From positions 174,616,428 through 174,680,427 of the forward strand of contig OX457056.1 of NCBI GenBank assembly GCA_949752795.1: 64,000 nucleotides of DNA, written 5' to 3'. Below, in pieces: positions 11,035 to 23,984 of the stretch. Positions within the stretch are counted from its first letter, which is position 1. Each line of letters begins with the position of its first letter. Position numbers and translations under genes: made by a program. The notes beneath the pieces are model-generated. The model had not been told where the DNA came from and did not search any database. It worked only from the letters and a program-made list of their open reading frames with translations. The DNA comes from Hyperoodon ampullatus (taxonomy: Eukaryota > Chordata > Mammalia > Artiodactyla > Ziphiidae).

Positions 11035-11262
11035 ATGTTTAAGAGCATGGGCTCTGGAATTCAACTGTCTGAGTTAGAATCTCAGCTTTAGTACAAACTG
11101 ATCTAGGCAAATTAATTTAACCTCTTCATTTCTCAGTTTCCTTACCCAAAAATGGGGATAATAATTGCAGTTACTCATAATATTGTTGCGAAGCATCAAT
11201 ATATATAAAAAGCTTAGAACAGAGCCTGGCACAGACTTGATATATATGTGTTGGACTTGTCT
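11035..11262 (+). mobile_element. MIR, nearly complete
   Basis: Follows the full MIR order: 'gagcatgggctctggaattc', 'taacctcttcatttctcagt', 'aaaatggggataataattgc' and 'agcttagaacagagcctggc'. One of the best-preserved MIRs in the window. Confidence 0.85.
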
Positions 11263-11424
11263 TTAAAAAGAAATTACATTTTTTTCTTTAAGTGCTTACC
11301 CTAGAAATTTTAACCTGAATATAAAATATAACAAAGTAAAATGTTAATCAATATCTTTAGTCCCCTTCTAGACAGTATATGAATCTGAGAACACTTTAAC
11401 TCTGATTTCTTACCTTGGTGCTCA

Positions 11425-11473
11425 TATATCTATATCTATATCTATATCTATCTATCTATATATATATATATAT
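11425..11473. repeat. (TATC)n/(TA)n microsatellite
   Basis: Runs of tatatc, tatc and ta over about 48 bases. Simple sequence, likely polymorphic. Confidence 0.85.
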
Positions 11474-11974
11474 TCTTTTTTTTGGGCCCAGCATTTTAGT
11501 TCTATCTAGTTATTCTTTTTAATTCTCACAAAACAGACATTTTATTGTTGTTTTATACTTTAATAGCTTGTTTAGATTATCCACATATTTAATAATGTCT
11601 ATTTTTATGCCATCTTTTCTAATGTTTAATATAATTTCTTAAATTCATCTTCATGCTAACTAAAGTTAATATAGCAAAATAATTTAAAGAGTCATAACAA
11701 GACTGTTTCAGAAACCATTAATCCCTTGTTCTCTTCCATGTTCCTCTCTCTAGAAGAAATCCCTTTTAATTCTTTTGTTTAATCCTTTTGGCATTGACTT
11801 CTATATCTTAAATATAATGCTTATATTACTAGTTTTTGAGTTTTTTTCCTGTTGTAGGCATAATCTATTGACTTCTCCCTGTGAAAGATGAAGATTTACC
11901 CATCTGTCCACTTTTTCTCCCTCTCCCTTCCCACTTTCACCACCCTCATGCACAATTAGAATGGGAATAATTGC

Positions 11975-12340
11975 TAAGTTGTTACAAAGTTTCAGTTTTG
12001 CACAATGAAAAGGGTTCCAGAGATGGATGGTGATGATCGCCCAACAATGTGAATGCACTTAATGCCACATAACTGTACCCTTAAACATGGTTGAGGTGGT
12101 AAGCTTTATGTGATGTGTATTTTACCCCAATTAGAAATATTCTTGTCAGCTAGAGGGTGTACTGAAATGTGTGTAGATTAAATGAAGAAGCGTGGGTGGG
12201 ATAAAGATGAAACAAGGTCGGCAAAAGTTGGAAACTGCTGAAGCTGAACCAGGGGTATATGGGGCTTCACTGTACTATTGTGCATGTTGACAATTCTCTA
12301 GTAAATTTTTTAAAATTTGAAAAAATCAAACTAAATATTC
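11975..12340 (+). mobile_element. Old L1 3' end fragment
   Basis: Contains 'aatgtgaatgcacttaatgc', 'ataactgtacccttaaacat' and 'tgatgtgtattttaccccaa', then 'ggggcttcactgtactattg' and a degenerate A-rich end. This is the order seen in old mammalian L1 3' UTRs. No gene is visible between 12340 and 13535. Confidence 0.55.
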
Positions 12341-13534
12341 TAGTAGTATAATATTCTTGAAGAAATATTTCCCATAGCCTATGGGAAATAGGCTGGTTTC
12401 CCAGGGACTGGTTACTCCTTGGGTTTGCTGCACAGCTACATCATTCCACAGATTTCTTCTGCTAGATTCTTCATTTCTTGGATCCTGGATCTTTCTCTTT
12501 CTTGTTTTACATCATTGTTTTGGAGAAATTTATCCTCCAGTAATATCCAATGAGAGGAAAAATTTTTTCCAGTGTCCTGTGAGAGCTCGTATGTCTGCTA
12601 AAATCCTTTTCCATTCTCACACTTAATTAATGGTTTGAGAGCTGAGTTGTGGTTACAAATATTGAGGAGTAATTTCTCTCCCACAGGCTAGCTGCTTTGT
12701 TGTCTCTTAGGCAGAGCTTGTTGTTATTCTGGCACTGTATGTGAAGACCTTGCATCATCAGACTTATGTGAGCATCTTACCACAGGCTTCCCATTTTGGT
12801 GAGCTTTAGACTTTGTCTCTTTTCTCCCTTGTCCCACAGGCCATTAAAATGCAAGCTTACATCATCTGGGCTTCTCAGATGCTCTCAGGACAAAAGCCTG
12901 TATCGCTACTCACTTACGCTTCTGAATTACCTCTCACTTTGATTTTGGGTTCCCTAACATCCTGCCAGATCGATGGCACATTTAACAATACATTTCCCAT
13001 ATTCCATCCAGCAATTGTTGTTTGAAGGATAGCTCAGGATATGTAGTCTGCCTGGAAATGGTAGTCTTGTTCCTCATAAAGAACAATGAACTTTTAATAT
13101 GTGGACATAATTACATCTTGAGAAGATCCCTAATGAGCAAATGAGTTATTAATATCATTCATTCAGGAAAATTTACATTCAAGTACTAATGAGTACTTGC
13201 CACTATATAAATTTTTTATTTTTTTAAAGGCCATTGTATATTTTTAAATCAAAATTTCACTTATAATGGTTAATTTGCAATTCATATTCTAGTTCTCATA
13301 GAAACAATGTTGTTTACCTATGCTTCATCTAGTATACATCTAGAATGAGCTACTCTACATAAGTACATTTTCCTGCTAAATGACATTTACCTCTTGAAAT
13401 TGTCAAAACTTGTTTTAAGCACTTCAGATGGACTGTTTTCCAAAATGTGTAAGTCACGTTATGCATTTCTTAGGCTTCATAAATTGAGTAGCACGGGCAT
13501 CAGTTGACTCTTCCTTCATTAGTCAGTCATTATT

Positions 13535-13640
13535 ACTAAAAGCAGTGTGGTCCAATGGAAGGATTTGGACTTCAACATCAGACAGATCTGGAGACACATC
13601 TTGGTTCTACTTCTTACTAAGAATGTGATCTTAGGCAAGG
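13535..13640 (+). mobile_element. MIR fragment
   Basis: 'gcagtgtggtccaatggaag' and 'ttctacttcttactaagaat' then gtgatcttaggcaaggcac follow the 5' half of MIR. Sequence from 13640 to 14776 has no recognisable gene or repeat. Confidence 0.65.
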
Positions 13641-14792
13641 CACAATCAGTGATGTGGCGAAGCCAGCTTGTACTGGCTCACCAGTGCCTACTGTTAAGTT
13701 TTCAGCAATTTTATGAGCTAATTCTTAAACACAGCCAGCATTAAAAATTCAATTACATAAACTTATAAGTAAATGATTTATATTAAAAAGGGGTAATAAA
13801 TACTCAAAATCCTTACTTCCTCAATATTTTACTACGTTTATTATTAGCTATGCCCTTGAAGCTGTTTAGATTTCTTGTATCTGTGTAGAAGAAATACTAT
13901 ATAATGATGTGCCACTGCCCATCTTTTTGCAACTCTGCCTTCAGTGCTGTCACATTGGTTGCTTGAAATTGGTCATGTGTAAGTATTTATACCACAGATA
14001 TTGGCAAGTGCTACAAGTCAATATTTGATATATTGTTTTGTTGGTTGTCTGGACCTAAGAAAGTTATAGAAAAAATATTAATAATACAGAGTAAATGACT
14101 GTGTCATGTCTGTAACTGTTACATTGTGAGGAGGACAAAACATTCAAGGAAATATTCTTCCGCTGTTTGAAAACTATTATCCAATTCAGCAAAGAAGCTG
14201 CTCATGTCACTAATGAACAAGTGAAATTCTGGTACATCTTTGTTATTTTCCTTTCATTGTGCTTCTTAATTTAAGCAAAGATATCAGTCAACAGTCATGT
14301 GAGGACTACTCACATTTGTCAGATTGTATGTTGCAGTTTGGCTCCCGATACAAGAGTTTGGCAAAAATCTAAACAAGACTTGTATGAGAATCAATTGGCT
14401 ATAAGGAATTTACAGTAAAGAGCATTGCATATTATTGCTTGGAGATGGTGTATTACACATCCTTTATATCAATAAAATTTATAATAAACATATATACATA
14501 TAGGTGTATACATTTTTAACATATAGCCACTTGTTAATATTTACCAATACACTATGCCCAAACTCTATGAGATTAAGCTTCTTCATTTATTGTAAATCTA
14601 TTAACCCAAACTATAAGCACCATGCTTGACCAAAATTGCATTTTAATATTCATACCTATTTCATTCCAAGATTGAATACCAGTATTCTTTTTCTTCTTTC
14701 CTCTAAACCCTATATACAGACGTAACTTGAGAGCCATTGGGATTTATAAAACTTTTTGCCTCTATTTGACATGGCTCCAGAGTACAATTTTT

Positions 14793-14997
14793 TTTTTTTT
14801 TTTTTGTGGTACACGGGTCTCTCACTGTTGTGGCCTCTCCCATTGCGGAGCACAGGCTCCGGACGCACAGGCTCAGTGGCCATGGCTCACGGGCCCAGCT
14901 GCTCCACGGCATGTGGGATCTTCCCGGACTGGGGCACGAACCCGTGTCCCCTGCATTGGCAGGCGGACTCTCAACCACTGTGCCACCAGGTAAGCCC
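14793..14997 (-). mobile_element. Cetacean tRNA-Glu SINE (CHR-2 type)
   Basis: Reverse full-length copy. The 16-bp target duplication ccagagtacaattttt is exact at 14777-14792 and 14998-15013, indicating a comparatively recent insertion. The terminal consensus is slightly changed (ccaccaggtaagccc). Confidence 0.96.
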
Positions 14998-15414
14998 CCA
15001 GAGTACAATTTTTAATATTCATGATTTCTTTGTATAGATCTTTAGTACCCTACCTTGATATCAACTGTCATTTTTGCTTTTGTTAGAGCTCCTTCTTTTA
15101 GCAGCCTCTCCTATCTCCTCATGGTTCTCTCCCATAAGTTATAGCCCAGGTTGTCTTTTTGTTGGTCTGGAGACTACATCTAATCCTATTAGAATCGTGC
15201 AAAAAATATGAGTAAGTAAATGCTAAATGAGGATCTAAAAAACTTTTCTATAATTGCTTAAGTCTATTTACTCTAGCTGTGACTTCCTTTCTTACATGAA
15301 AGTCATTACGAACTATTTTAGGTATATAAAAAGGATTGTGGATAATGTAATCAACAGCCTCTCATATACCTGTTAGCCAGCTTAAGGAGTGAAACATAAG
15401 AGATGCAAAGGGAT

Positions 15415-15633
15415 GGGCTTCCCTGGTGGCGCAGTGGTTGAGATTCCGCCTGCCGATGCAGGGGACACGGGTTCATGCCCTGGTCCGGGAAGATCCCACA
15501 TGCCGCGGAGCTGCTGGGTCCGTGAGCCATGGCCGCTGAGCCTGCGCGTCCGGAGCCTGTGCTCCGCAATGGGAGAGGCCACAACAGTGAGAGGCCCGCG
15601 TACCGCAAAAATAAATAAATAAATAATAATAAA
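15415..15633 (+). mobile_element. Cetacean tRNA-Glu SINE, forward copy
   Basis: The only CHR-2-type copy on the + strand. It runs from gggcttccctggtggcgcag through the B-box-like gggttcatgccc to gtaccgc and an (aaat)n tail. Exact 15-bp target duplication aagagatgcaaaggg at 15398-15412 and 15634-15648. Confidence 0.96.
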
Positions 15634-15659
15634 AAGAGATGCAAAGGGCCCTCAGGCTC

Positions 15660-16250
15660 CTCCTTGTTTCCCTTTCCCTCCATTTTCTACCCAAAGGCAA
15701 CCACCAGCCTGAATTGATCATCCCCAGGCATGCTGTTGTATGTTTACCTCATATGTATATGTTCAGAAAATCCATGTTTTGTTCTACATATTTTGCATAA
15801 AACATGATAAAAGTACTGTATGTACTCTTTTTAAAATTAATAACCTTTATATTTTAGAGCAATTTTAGATTTATAGAAAAATTGAGCAGAAAGTACAGCG
15901 TTCTCATATATCACATTTCTCCAATTTCCCCTACTGTTAACATCTAGCATTAGTGTGGGACGTTGGTTACAAATGATGGGCGAATATTGATACATTATTA
16001 TTAAATAAAGTTCATAGTTTATGGGTTTTGACAAATGTATGATGTCATGTATCCACTATTACAGTATCATACAGTCCACCCATGAACAAGTCAGGGTTAG
16101 GGGAGCAGACCCACAGCACAGTGGAAAATCCGTATACAGTTTTAGTAGTTTCACTTCCTTAAAAATCTCCTGTGCTCCATGTATTCATTCCTGTATACAT
16201 TCTTTTGAATCTTGATTTTTCGTTGTTGTTTAATATTATAGTTTCTAGGA
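15660..16250 (-). mobile_element. Old L1M-type relic, minus strand
   Basis: Contains 'ttatagaaaaattgagcaga', 'ctcatatatcacatttctcc' and 'ttgacaaatgtatgatgtca', characteristic of old L1 3' regions read in reverse. It appears to continue after the LTR at 16610-16860. Confidence 0.65.
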
Positions 16251-16252
16251 TG

Positions 16253-16600
16253 TCTTAGTCCATTTGGACGGGTCTAACAAAATACCATAGACTAGGGGGT
16301 TTATAAGCAACAAACATTTATTCTTCACAGTTCTGGATGCTGGATATTGGGGATTAGGGTGCCAGCATGGCCAGAGGGCCCTCTTCCACATTACAGACTT
16401 CTTGTATCCTCATGGGGCAGAAGGAGCTAGGGAACCTGGTGGGGTCTCCTTTTAGGAGCACTAATCTCATTCAGGAAGGCTCCACTCTCATGACTTAAGC
16501 ACCTCCCAAAGGCCGCACTTCCTAATACCATCACATTAGGTGTTAGGATTTCAGCCTCTGGATTTGAGGGGACACAAACATTCAGACCAGAGCAGAGGGG
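16253..16600 (-). mobile_element. ERVL-MaLR solo LTR, minus strand
   Basis: The order 'gtcttagtccatttggacgg', 'aacaaaataccatagactag', 'ttcttcacagttctggatgc', 'cacctcccaaaggccgcact' and 'acaaacattcagaccagagc' is the reverse of an MST/MLT1-type MaLR LTR. It is a solo LTR remnant with no internal retroviral coding sequence beside it, and it splits an older L1. Confidence 0.8.
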
Positions 16601-16609
16601 TATGTATGC

Positions 16610-16860
16610 TCTGATTCATTCACTTCAACAGCTGATTAGTGTTTCCTCTCTATGGATATACCCAAAATTAATGATCCGTTCTATTGTTGATAGGAAATAG
16701 GTTGTTTCCAGGATTTTGTTATTACAGAAAACTCTGCCTCAATAATCTCATATAATCTCTTTGTGAAAATACATGAGTGTTCCTCTAACGTATGCCCTTA
16801 GAAGTAGAATTAGGGAGTCATGAGATTTTTAACATTACTCCTTTATACCATGAAATGGAT
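16610..16860 (-). mobile_element. Continuation of old L1M relic
   Basis: 'ccaaaattaatgatccgttc', 'ggaaataggttgtttccagg' and 'gcccttagaagtagaattag' are antisense old-L1 phrases that resume after the MaLR LTR. Confidence 0.5.
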
Positions 16861-17089
16861 TCTGACTACCATTTTAAACAAAATTTCTATGTGAACAGGG
16901 ACTTCAAATCTAATGTAATTTTTTACCTTCTGTCCCTTTAATGTGTGGCACTCTCTCTTACCTCTGGGCTTATTCTGACCCTGGCTCCTCTTTTTAAAAA
17001 TTTCCCCCCCACTCCCACCTCTGAGAAATTCACCTTGGTGAGTCAACATTTCCTTTAGATTTCAGTCTAGAAGCCATTTCTCTAAGAGG

Positions 17090-17290
17090 CTTCGGACTCC
17101 TGCCCACATCTGGATAAACGCCCCTCCCTGGCTTTCATGAAACGGTCCTTACGCTGGCTGTTTTATAATCGCGTGTAAGTTCTCCAAGGACCTGAGGCAC
17201 AGCAGAGTTCACCATGATAGCCACCATGCTTAGCATAGAGCCTGACACATTGCATTTGCTGAATTAAGGGAGGTATGAAGGAATGAATGT
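17090..17290 (+). mobile_element. Possible L2 3' end fragment
   Basis: 'gtgtaagttctccaaggacc' and 'agcatagagcctgacacatt' then tgctgaattaagggagg resemble the L2 3' end. Diverged. Confidence 0.5.
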
Positions 17291-17811
17291 AGGATACCAG
17301 TATTATCCCAACCATGGCAAAAACTAATCTCCTCTCCACAATAGTTGACTAGACCATCTCAGGCTCCGTGGTCAGATGACAGGAGAATAGGGTTCAGGTG
17401 TCAAGGGTCAAAGATAATGTCCCAAGACTGCTTTGTGCACAACAAGGACAAGGCATGTCAGTCATGGCCAGGAGAAATGTTCACAAGGAGTAGATGTTTT
17501 CAATTCAGACACTCATGAGCTGAGCCCTGCCTCTGTCTACCAGCTGGGAGATCTTCAGATAATGAACCGTGAAAGCCTGCTATGCCACGGCATTATGCAA
17601 CAATTTTTCATTTGCCACCAGTCAGCTTCAGGGATCAAGGACAGCTGAACATATAACCCACTCATGCATGTTATTTTAAAGGCATATTTTAAAGTTATCA
17701 ATATGACACATTGAGTTAATGAGGGATGTTCTTTGGGTGACAAATATTTACATTCCACATATGCCTCTTGATGTCAAGAGTGTAACTGTTTCATTTTCTT
17801 CTTTTTCTCAG

Positions 17812-18039
17812 GAGGCTGGGATACAGATGGAAAAGGCCCTTGTGTCTGGGACACATTCACCCATCAGGGAAGAGACAGAGTTTTCAAGAACCAGACTGGC
17901 GATGTAGCTTGTGGCAGCTACACTCTGTGGGAGGAAGATTTGAAATGTATCAAACAGCTTGGATTGACTCATTACCGCTTCTCTCTTTCCTGGTCACGTC
18001 TGTTACCTGATGGGACGACAGGTTTCATCAACCAGAAAG
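17812..18039 (+). pseudogene. GBA3: GBA3 exon 2
   Basis: 228 bp, fully open, read from 17814 with the codon split G|GA at its start. The product runs from [19 protein letters not shown] through the family-1 region [20 protein letters not shown] to SWSRLLPDG. It is near-identical to human residues 20-96. The acceptor at 17810-17811 follows a good pyrimidine tract (ttcttctttttctcag). The donor at 18040-18041 is GC, not GT, in the context AAAG|GCAAGT, which is the optimal context for the rare GC-AG intron class. No disabling change is seen in this exon. Confidence 0.96.
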
Positions 18040-18499
18040 GCAAGTGTTTCTTAAAAATAGAAGGTTGCAGCTTTAATTCAAGGTTATTGCTGCAGCCTGG
18101 CATAATTAATCCAGGATGCTATTCTGCAGTGTAGCTTTGAAATTGCAAGTTTTTAGAGTGATTATAGGATAATTTTTTTGAAATGGGTTTGCATTAGCTT
18201 TCTCAGGACTATTCTGGCTTCCCTCAACTGGAGATCTTTGTTGGGAGGGGTGGAAATAGATGGGCAGGAAGGGGGTTGGAATAAGTGTTTTATTTATGCA
18301 AGAGGTTATTTGACTGTTGACCTGAAGGTGAATTTCCAAGAGTTGTGTATAAACGATTTTCAGTTGTGTTATGCTGTGATGAGTCATGAAGAGCCCTGCG
18401 GAACTTGAGAAGGTTCTGAGCATTTCAATTGAAGCTGAATTAGTGGAGCTAATTAACTAGCACAGAGGTTAGCACCAGAGCCCCTGGAATCTGTTTACT

Positions 18500-18718
18500 T
18501 GGGAATAAGTGCCAGCGAAGTCACACTATCTATGTAAGCATCCCCTGAGCATGGCTTGGTGCCTCAGTTTCCCCATGAATAGAAAGGGACACTGTAATAG
18601 CTCCTACTTCAGAGCATTGTTGGAAGATTAAATGAAATAATCTTTTAAAGTGCTTTACACAGTAGTAGCTGGTATAGCGTAAAAGCATTCAGTAAGTGTT
18701 AGTTATTATTCATATTAT
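18500..18718 (+). mobile_element. MIR
   Basis: 'ggtgcctcagtttccccatg', 'cagagcattgttggaagatt', 'aagtgctttacacagtagta' and a cattcagtaagtgttagttatt tail follow the MIR 3' half. Confidence 0.75.
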
Positions 18719-18931
18719 GCCTTGTAATGAAAAAGACTACTGTCCTATTTGAAAGCCTATTATTTATAAGGCATTTTACATACATTTTCTCTAAACCCCA
18801 CAAATCAATGAGGAAGCTATAAGTATCACATTTCACAGAGGTGCATGTTCAAATCCAGATATTTTGTAAATTTGTATTTTTTGGTGGATCTGGAATTTAA
18901 GCCTAAGGTCTGGCTAGCTCCTTCCACACAA

Positions 18932-19150
18932 CAGGGTTGGCGGACTATGACCTGAGGCCAAACTTGGCCTGATTCCTATTTTTTAAAAATAAAGTTTTAT
19001 TGCAATACAACCGTGCCCATTCATTACGTATAGTTGGTTGCTTTCCCAATGTAATGGTAGAATTGAATAGTTGGGGCAAAGACCGTACAGCATGCAAAGC
19101 CTGAAATGTTTACTGTGTGGTCCTTTATAGGAAAAGCTTTGTAACCCCTG
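18932..19150 (+). mobile_element. hAT-Charlie-type non-autonomous DNA transposon
   Basis: Starts 'cagggttggcggactatgac' and ends 'gctttgtaacccctg', imperfect terminal inverted repeats of the CAGGGGTtggcaaact type. Internal 'aataaagttttattgcaata' and 'gaccgtacagcatgcaaagc' match a common mammalian MER hAT element (MER3-like by memory). Flanking 8-mers ccacacaa and catcacga agree at only five positions, so any target duplication has decayed. Confidence 0.75.
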
Positions 19151-20099
19151 CATCACGATTTAAAGACTTCTTAATAAAGAACCATTATGGCTCCTCTGTT
19201 CTGGAAAAGATTTCACATTACTCCCAGGGTTGGGACCAGGTGAGGCAAGGAGGGACCTAACATGGAAAATTTGAGAGGCGTGTACTTTCAGCATCTCACA
19301 ACTGCAAGGTTGTGCATGAAGTCACCTGCTTGCCTTGCTGCACTTCCAGCCCAAAGGGCCAACATAGATATTGAGGGGTTCTTTTTGAGTAAGTTATCTG
19401 ATTTCCTACGTAGTAAGAACAACCTGTGATAACAGTTCCTAGGTGGACTTGTGCACTTGCACTGTAAGGTGGGGAAATCTCTGCATTGTGAAATGGAACC
19501 ACAATTTATGCACTCACCCATAACACATGGCCTTAAAGTAGCCTCCCCCAGATAAGGACAATGCAAGATTAGCAGGTTCATGACTTGATTCTAAAGACTT
19601 TAGCCTCTTTTTTTAACCACTCTTGGTTGAAGGTCTACTTTCTTGGCATCACCTGCCAGTTTTATTTTTTGACTTTGAGCAGTGGGTAATTTGTTATTCA
19701 GTTTAAAAGTTAACTCATAATTTCCCACCATTCTAATCCATCATCTGTACCCTCTCTTTTCTCTGGCACCATCATAACCCTCAAGGATTAAAAACTAAGA
19801 GTAATCTCTGAATCTTCTCGTTTCTTTGCTTCTTACATCTAATTGGTTGCCAAATATGATCCATTCTTCTTATGCCTTTTTAACTTCTCCCCTTCTAGCC
19901 TTCTTCTCTGTCCATGCCCTTGTTTAGATGTTTTTGATATACCCTTGATGGTTATACCTACTTTCACTCTCTTTCTTTGTCGTTTAACCCTTCATACAAA
20001 ATGCCACCACAGCAATTTTCTGAAAGCTTGGCCCAAGTCCTGGTGGCTTGCATCACCTCCTGCTAAAGCAAAGCAAGATAAAAAATTCTTTTTTGTCAT

Positions 20100-20530
20100 T
20101 TAAACTCCTTCATATATCATTCCAGTTTTTGACTTAGTCTTAACTCACCTCTGAAGCATTCTAGGCTGAATCACCCATGCACGTGGTCCATGCAATTCCT
20201 CCACGCAAGGCCCTAAGCACATAACCCATTACTTACTAAACATGCTATGCGATTTTCCACCTTTGTAGAAATTTTCTTAAGCTCTTCCTCCTGCCTGGAT
20301 TGGCCTTTTACAAAAACTCCCAACTATACCCGCTGAATGTTTATTCTACTGTTAAGGGCTAGCACAAATGTTTCCTCTTCTTTAGAGTCTTTCCCTATTC
20401 CAAGACAAAAGAAATCTTAAAAAAAAATTCCCAGAGCACTTTGAAAAACTCTTAGGGTCTTTCTTACATTCTTCATTCTTGGCATTATTAAATCCCTTGC
20501 TAGACTGTGAGCACTTTGGGTTTAATTCAA
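20100..20530 (+). mobile_element. L2 LINE 3' fragment
   Basis: Contains 'atgtttcctcttctttagag', 'tctttccctattccaagaca' and 'ttgctagactgtgagcactt', the order of the L2 3' end. Further L2-like text (cctagaacagtgtcttgcag) recurs near 20660, so the relic may extend that far. Confidence 0.65.
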
Positions 20531-20749
20531 CCCAACAAATGTATATTAAGTGTTTACTGTGTGTCAGGGACTCTGTCTACATACTCATAATGAAGATAAG
20601 AGAATCCCTGGAATTTTTTACAGGATAAAAAGGAGATGATTCTGCCTTGTTCACCCCTGTGACCTAGAACAGTGTCTTGCAGGGATGAATTCAGTAAACA
20701 CTTAATTGAATTTAATTGAATTAGGTCAATAATAACCATACAGATCACT

Positions 20750-20960
20750 CTAAGGGCAGTAATGGTTGCCTTTTAGTGAGCATGTAGTATGTGCAACTCA
20801 CTATGCCAAGCACTGCACTTGCGTTTGCAAATTTAATGCTCCGAACAGCCTTGTGAAAGAGGGCCCTCCCTAAACAGAGGGAATCATGGTAATCTGGGGT
20901 GTAAGGCTGGGCGTAAATTTGCCAAGATGACAAATTTATTTAGAGCTGAGTTCAACCTAG
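20750..20960 (-). mobile_element. MIR fragment
   Basis: 'agtgagcatgtagtatgtgc', 'ctatgccaagcactgcactt' and 'cgaacagccttgtgaaagag' follow the reversed MIR order. Diverged. Confidence 0.6.
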
Positions 20961-22427
20961 GTCTGTCTGATGTCAAAAAGTAGGATCCAGAGACATTTAC
21001 AACCTCACCAAACCACTTGTATTCTTTGTGCTACAATTTCCCTGTTGGTAACATGAGGTGGAAGCACTGAATTACTAAAACTCTTTCCACTGTTCTAGCC
21101 TATGATTCTAGCAGTTTGGAGTTTTTAACTGAGCCTCCATTTGGATGGTAAACAACATAAAAATTAAAAAAGAAAACCCCACCAACGTGTAATATAGGTC
21201 CATAATCCCTTATGTGAAGTCCTAAAATCCAAAAGGTTCTGAATATTGAATCCTTTTTAGTAAGTTTAGGTTTAGTAAGTTAGTAAGCTTTCTAAAACAG
21301 ATTTAGCAGCAAAAGCTGACCTGAGTTGATGGGAAAGTTTTTTATCATCTCAGTTCGTTTTGCTTGGTGAGATTATTTATCTATTTTACTGCAGAAATAT
21401 TAAGGGATACTGATCCACACCCACTGGGGGTGTTAAACTTAATACATAATATGGACTCTGTTTCTTTTCTAAAAATCCTCAAATTCTGAACACATGGCTG
21501 CCAAGATTTTCATATAAAGGATTGTGGACCTGTACCAATACGTCAACATATCCAGTTATTTAACACCAACTAAAGATACACAGGAGTTCATGGAGCTCAC
21601 TGTAGATCAGGAATGCAAGAGCAGGGCAGCAGAAAAGCTAGAGGGTAGTGGTGGTGGTGGCTGGAGTCACTGGGGCCACCTGGACAACGTGAAGGATTCA
21701 CTTGTGCAATTCTCACATGAGGATCACGTGCTCCCAGCACTAAGCTTTTCATGTTTGGCACCAGCTTTTGTAAAGCCATAGCTGATTAACATTACAGACT
21801 TTTCTATGAACAAAAGGGCAATGGAAGTGCTTCCAGTAGGCAGAATTTCAATAAGTGGTTGCTCACTCTTGTGCAGTGATCTGTTGAAGCAATTGGAACT
21901 GTTTTAGATCAGAAATGCCATCATTTGTTTTCTCTGTTTAAACATTTTCTCAAAGAGCATGTAAAGAATTAGAGAACCCTTGTCACTATCTTTTCCAAGA
22001 AACTCCTGTTTTTGTATTTGACTCCCTATTTTAAAGCTTGATGAGAGGACATTTAGAAACTTGTAAGTAAAATCCTGTGTTCCCAAGCTGGAAGAATATT
22101 TTACAAAATGTCACTGTTACACAGTCCTTCTCTTTCAAATGTCAAGTTTTTGAGGTTTAACAAGAAGAGATTGAGCTGGCAACTGAAATTACATTTTTCT
22201 GTATTTCTCAACTGTTCAAGTGCATTTTCATATCTGCTGCAAATGTAAGTTTCAGGTGATTAGCAAAAGGCCCAAGTATTGGAAATAAAAAGGAAAAGGA
22301 ATGGCTATGCAGAATTTCTTTTGCACTTTAAGATTTAAAATATGAGCACAGTTAGCAGGAATGGTAGCTAAGTAAATAACTAAAGAAACATTTATTAACC
22401 TCCTACTCTAAGTTGGGCAGTGAGGTA

Positions 22428-22911
22428 GGCTGAATAATGGCCCCTCAAAGTGTCCATGTCTTAATTCTCAGAAACTGTGAATATATTATCTTACATGGTA
22501 AAAGGGACTTTACAGATGTGATTAAGTTAAGGATCTTTAGATGGGAAGATTATCCTGGATTATCTGGATGGTAATCACACAGATCCTTAAAAAAGGGAAG
22601 AAAGAGGATCAGAGCCAGAGAGAAAAGATAGAAGGACTGAAGCAGAGGTCAGACAGGAGACAAGGTGTTTCAGTGCTGGCTTTGATGATGGAAGAAGGGG
22701 CCACGAGCCTCTAGAAGCTGGAAAAGGCAAGGAAATGGATTCTCCTTGAGAGCCTTCAGGAGGAATACAGCTCTGCTGACATCTTGATTTTAGCTCAGTG
22801 AGAACCATTTTGGACATCTGATGCCCAGAACTGTAAGATAATAACTCGGTGTTGGTTTAGGCCATTACGTTTGTGGTAATTTATTACAGCAGCAATAGGA
22901 AACTAACACAG
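22428..22911 (+). mobile_element. MLT1-type ERVL-MaLR solo LTR, plus strand
   Basis: Nearly complete: 'aggctgaataatggcccctc', 'agggactttacagatgtgat', 'agattatcctggattatctg', 'cctctagaagctggaaaagg', 'agaactgtaagataataact' and 'gcagcaataggaaactaaca' occur in MLT1 LTR order. It is an old solo LTR inside GBA3 intron 2, with no retroviral genes attached. Confidence 0.88.
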
Positions 22912-23984
22912 TTAGTATGTCAAGAGAAGATAGGTCAGTGAAAGAAATTGGTGGTGTGGGTCTAGCGAGGAGTGAACCTAGAGAGTTATATGTTTGACAT
23001 ATGGTGGGCACTTGGTCAAAATTAATTCTATGTTAAGACATTTACAGTTTGACTAGGAGAATTCCAGTGTGGGTATTTTATGGACTGAGACATCACCTTT
23101 GCAAGTTTCAGCCACATCCCCTTCTAAGCAAATTTCCCCATTTCTTTGTTCTACATAATCCTGCTCCACTCTTGGCCGCAGCTGACTGGATGAGGGAAAG
23201 ACTTATTTTCCTGTGACATATAATTTGTTTAACTTCATTAAAAAAGATAATCCTGCTCAACTGCCTTCCTCTTTCAGGGATGTTTGGAATTGAGGAGCTG
23301 AGAGGCTGAGTCGGTGGGTGGTAGGCACTAGGGTTATGAGGTGGCATTGGCAGATGGGTTGGCCATTTTGAGACCATAGCAAATTGGATGCACAAAGGAA
23401 GCTGGTTCTTTGAGCAGGAGAGGAATGGAGTAGATGTGTTGAGAGAAGTTGGGATGGGAGACATCAGTCTTTCCTGAGACGCAAGATTTTCTCAGCTCCC
23501 AGCTTTAATTCCTTTAAGTTCCAGTGTGATTTTTTCCTGTCATTGGGTATCTGACATCACTCATTTCAAATAATGCCCACTGCATCACATACTAACCAGC
23601 CTTCTACCTCTAATGTCACCTTTACATTTGAGTTAATGTGAGTGGGCTTCTTTTCCCTATTTCCAAAAGACCTTTAACTTAAATATGCTTCATATTTTCA
23701 AAGATCAAATAAGAAGTGGGTTTAATTAAAACAGAGATGATGATAGTAACTATGAAAGAAGGCTGTGGAGATTTTAATACTGAAAATAACCCTGCCCTAA
23801 ATATCCAGATGTAGAACAGGGTCCAAATGACCCCTCAGGGTTTCATGCTCCCTAGATTAGTAACAGATGATCATTTAAAAATACATGTTTATGCATAGAA
23901 TTAGTTACCCTGAATTTTATGAGTCTGATAAAGCTAAAGAACTCTCTATTGTTCTCATTCAAAGCTTAAACACTCCTGAGGTGG

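Noticed and set aside
1..17811. Search for GBA3 exon 1 (about 19 codons)
   Set aside because: No match to the short first exon was seen upstream; the exon is small and could be missed, or lie further upstream.
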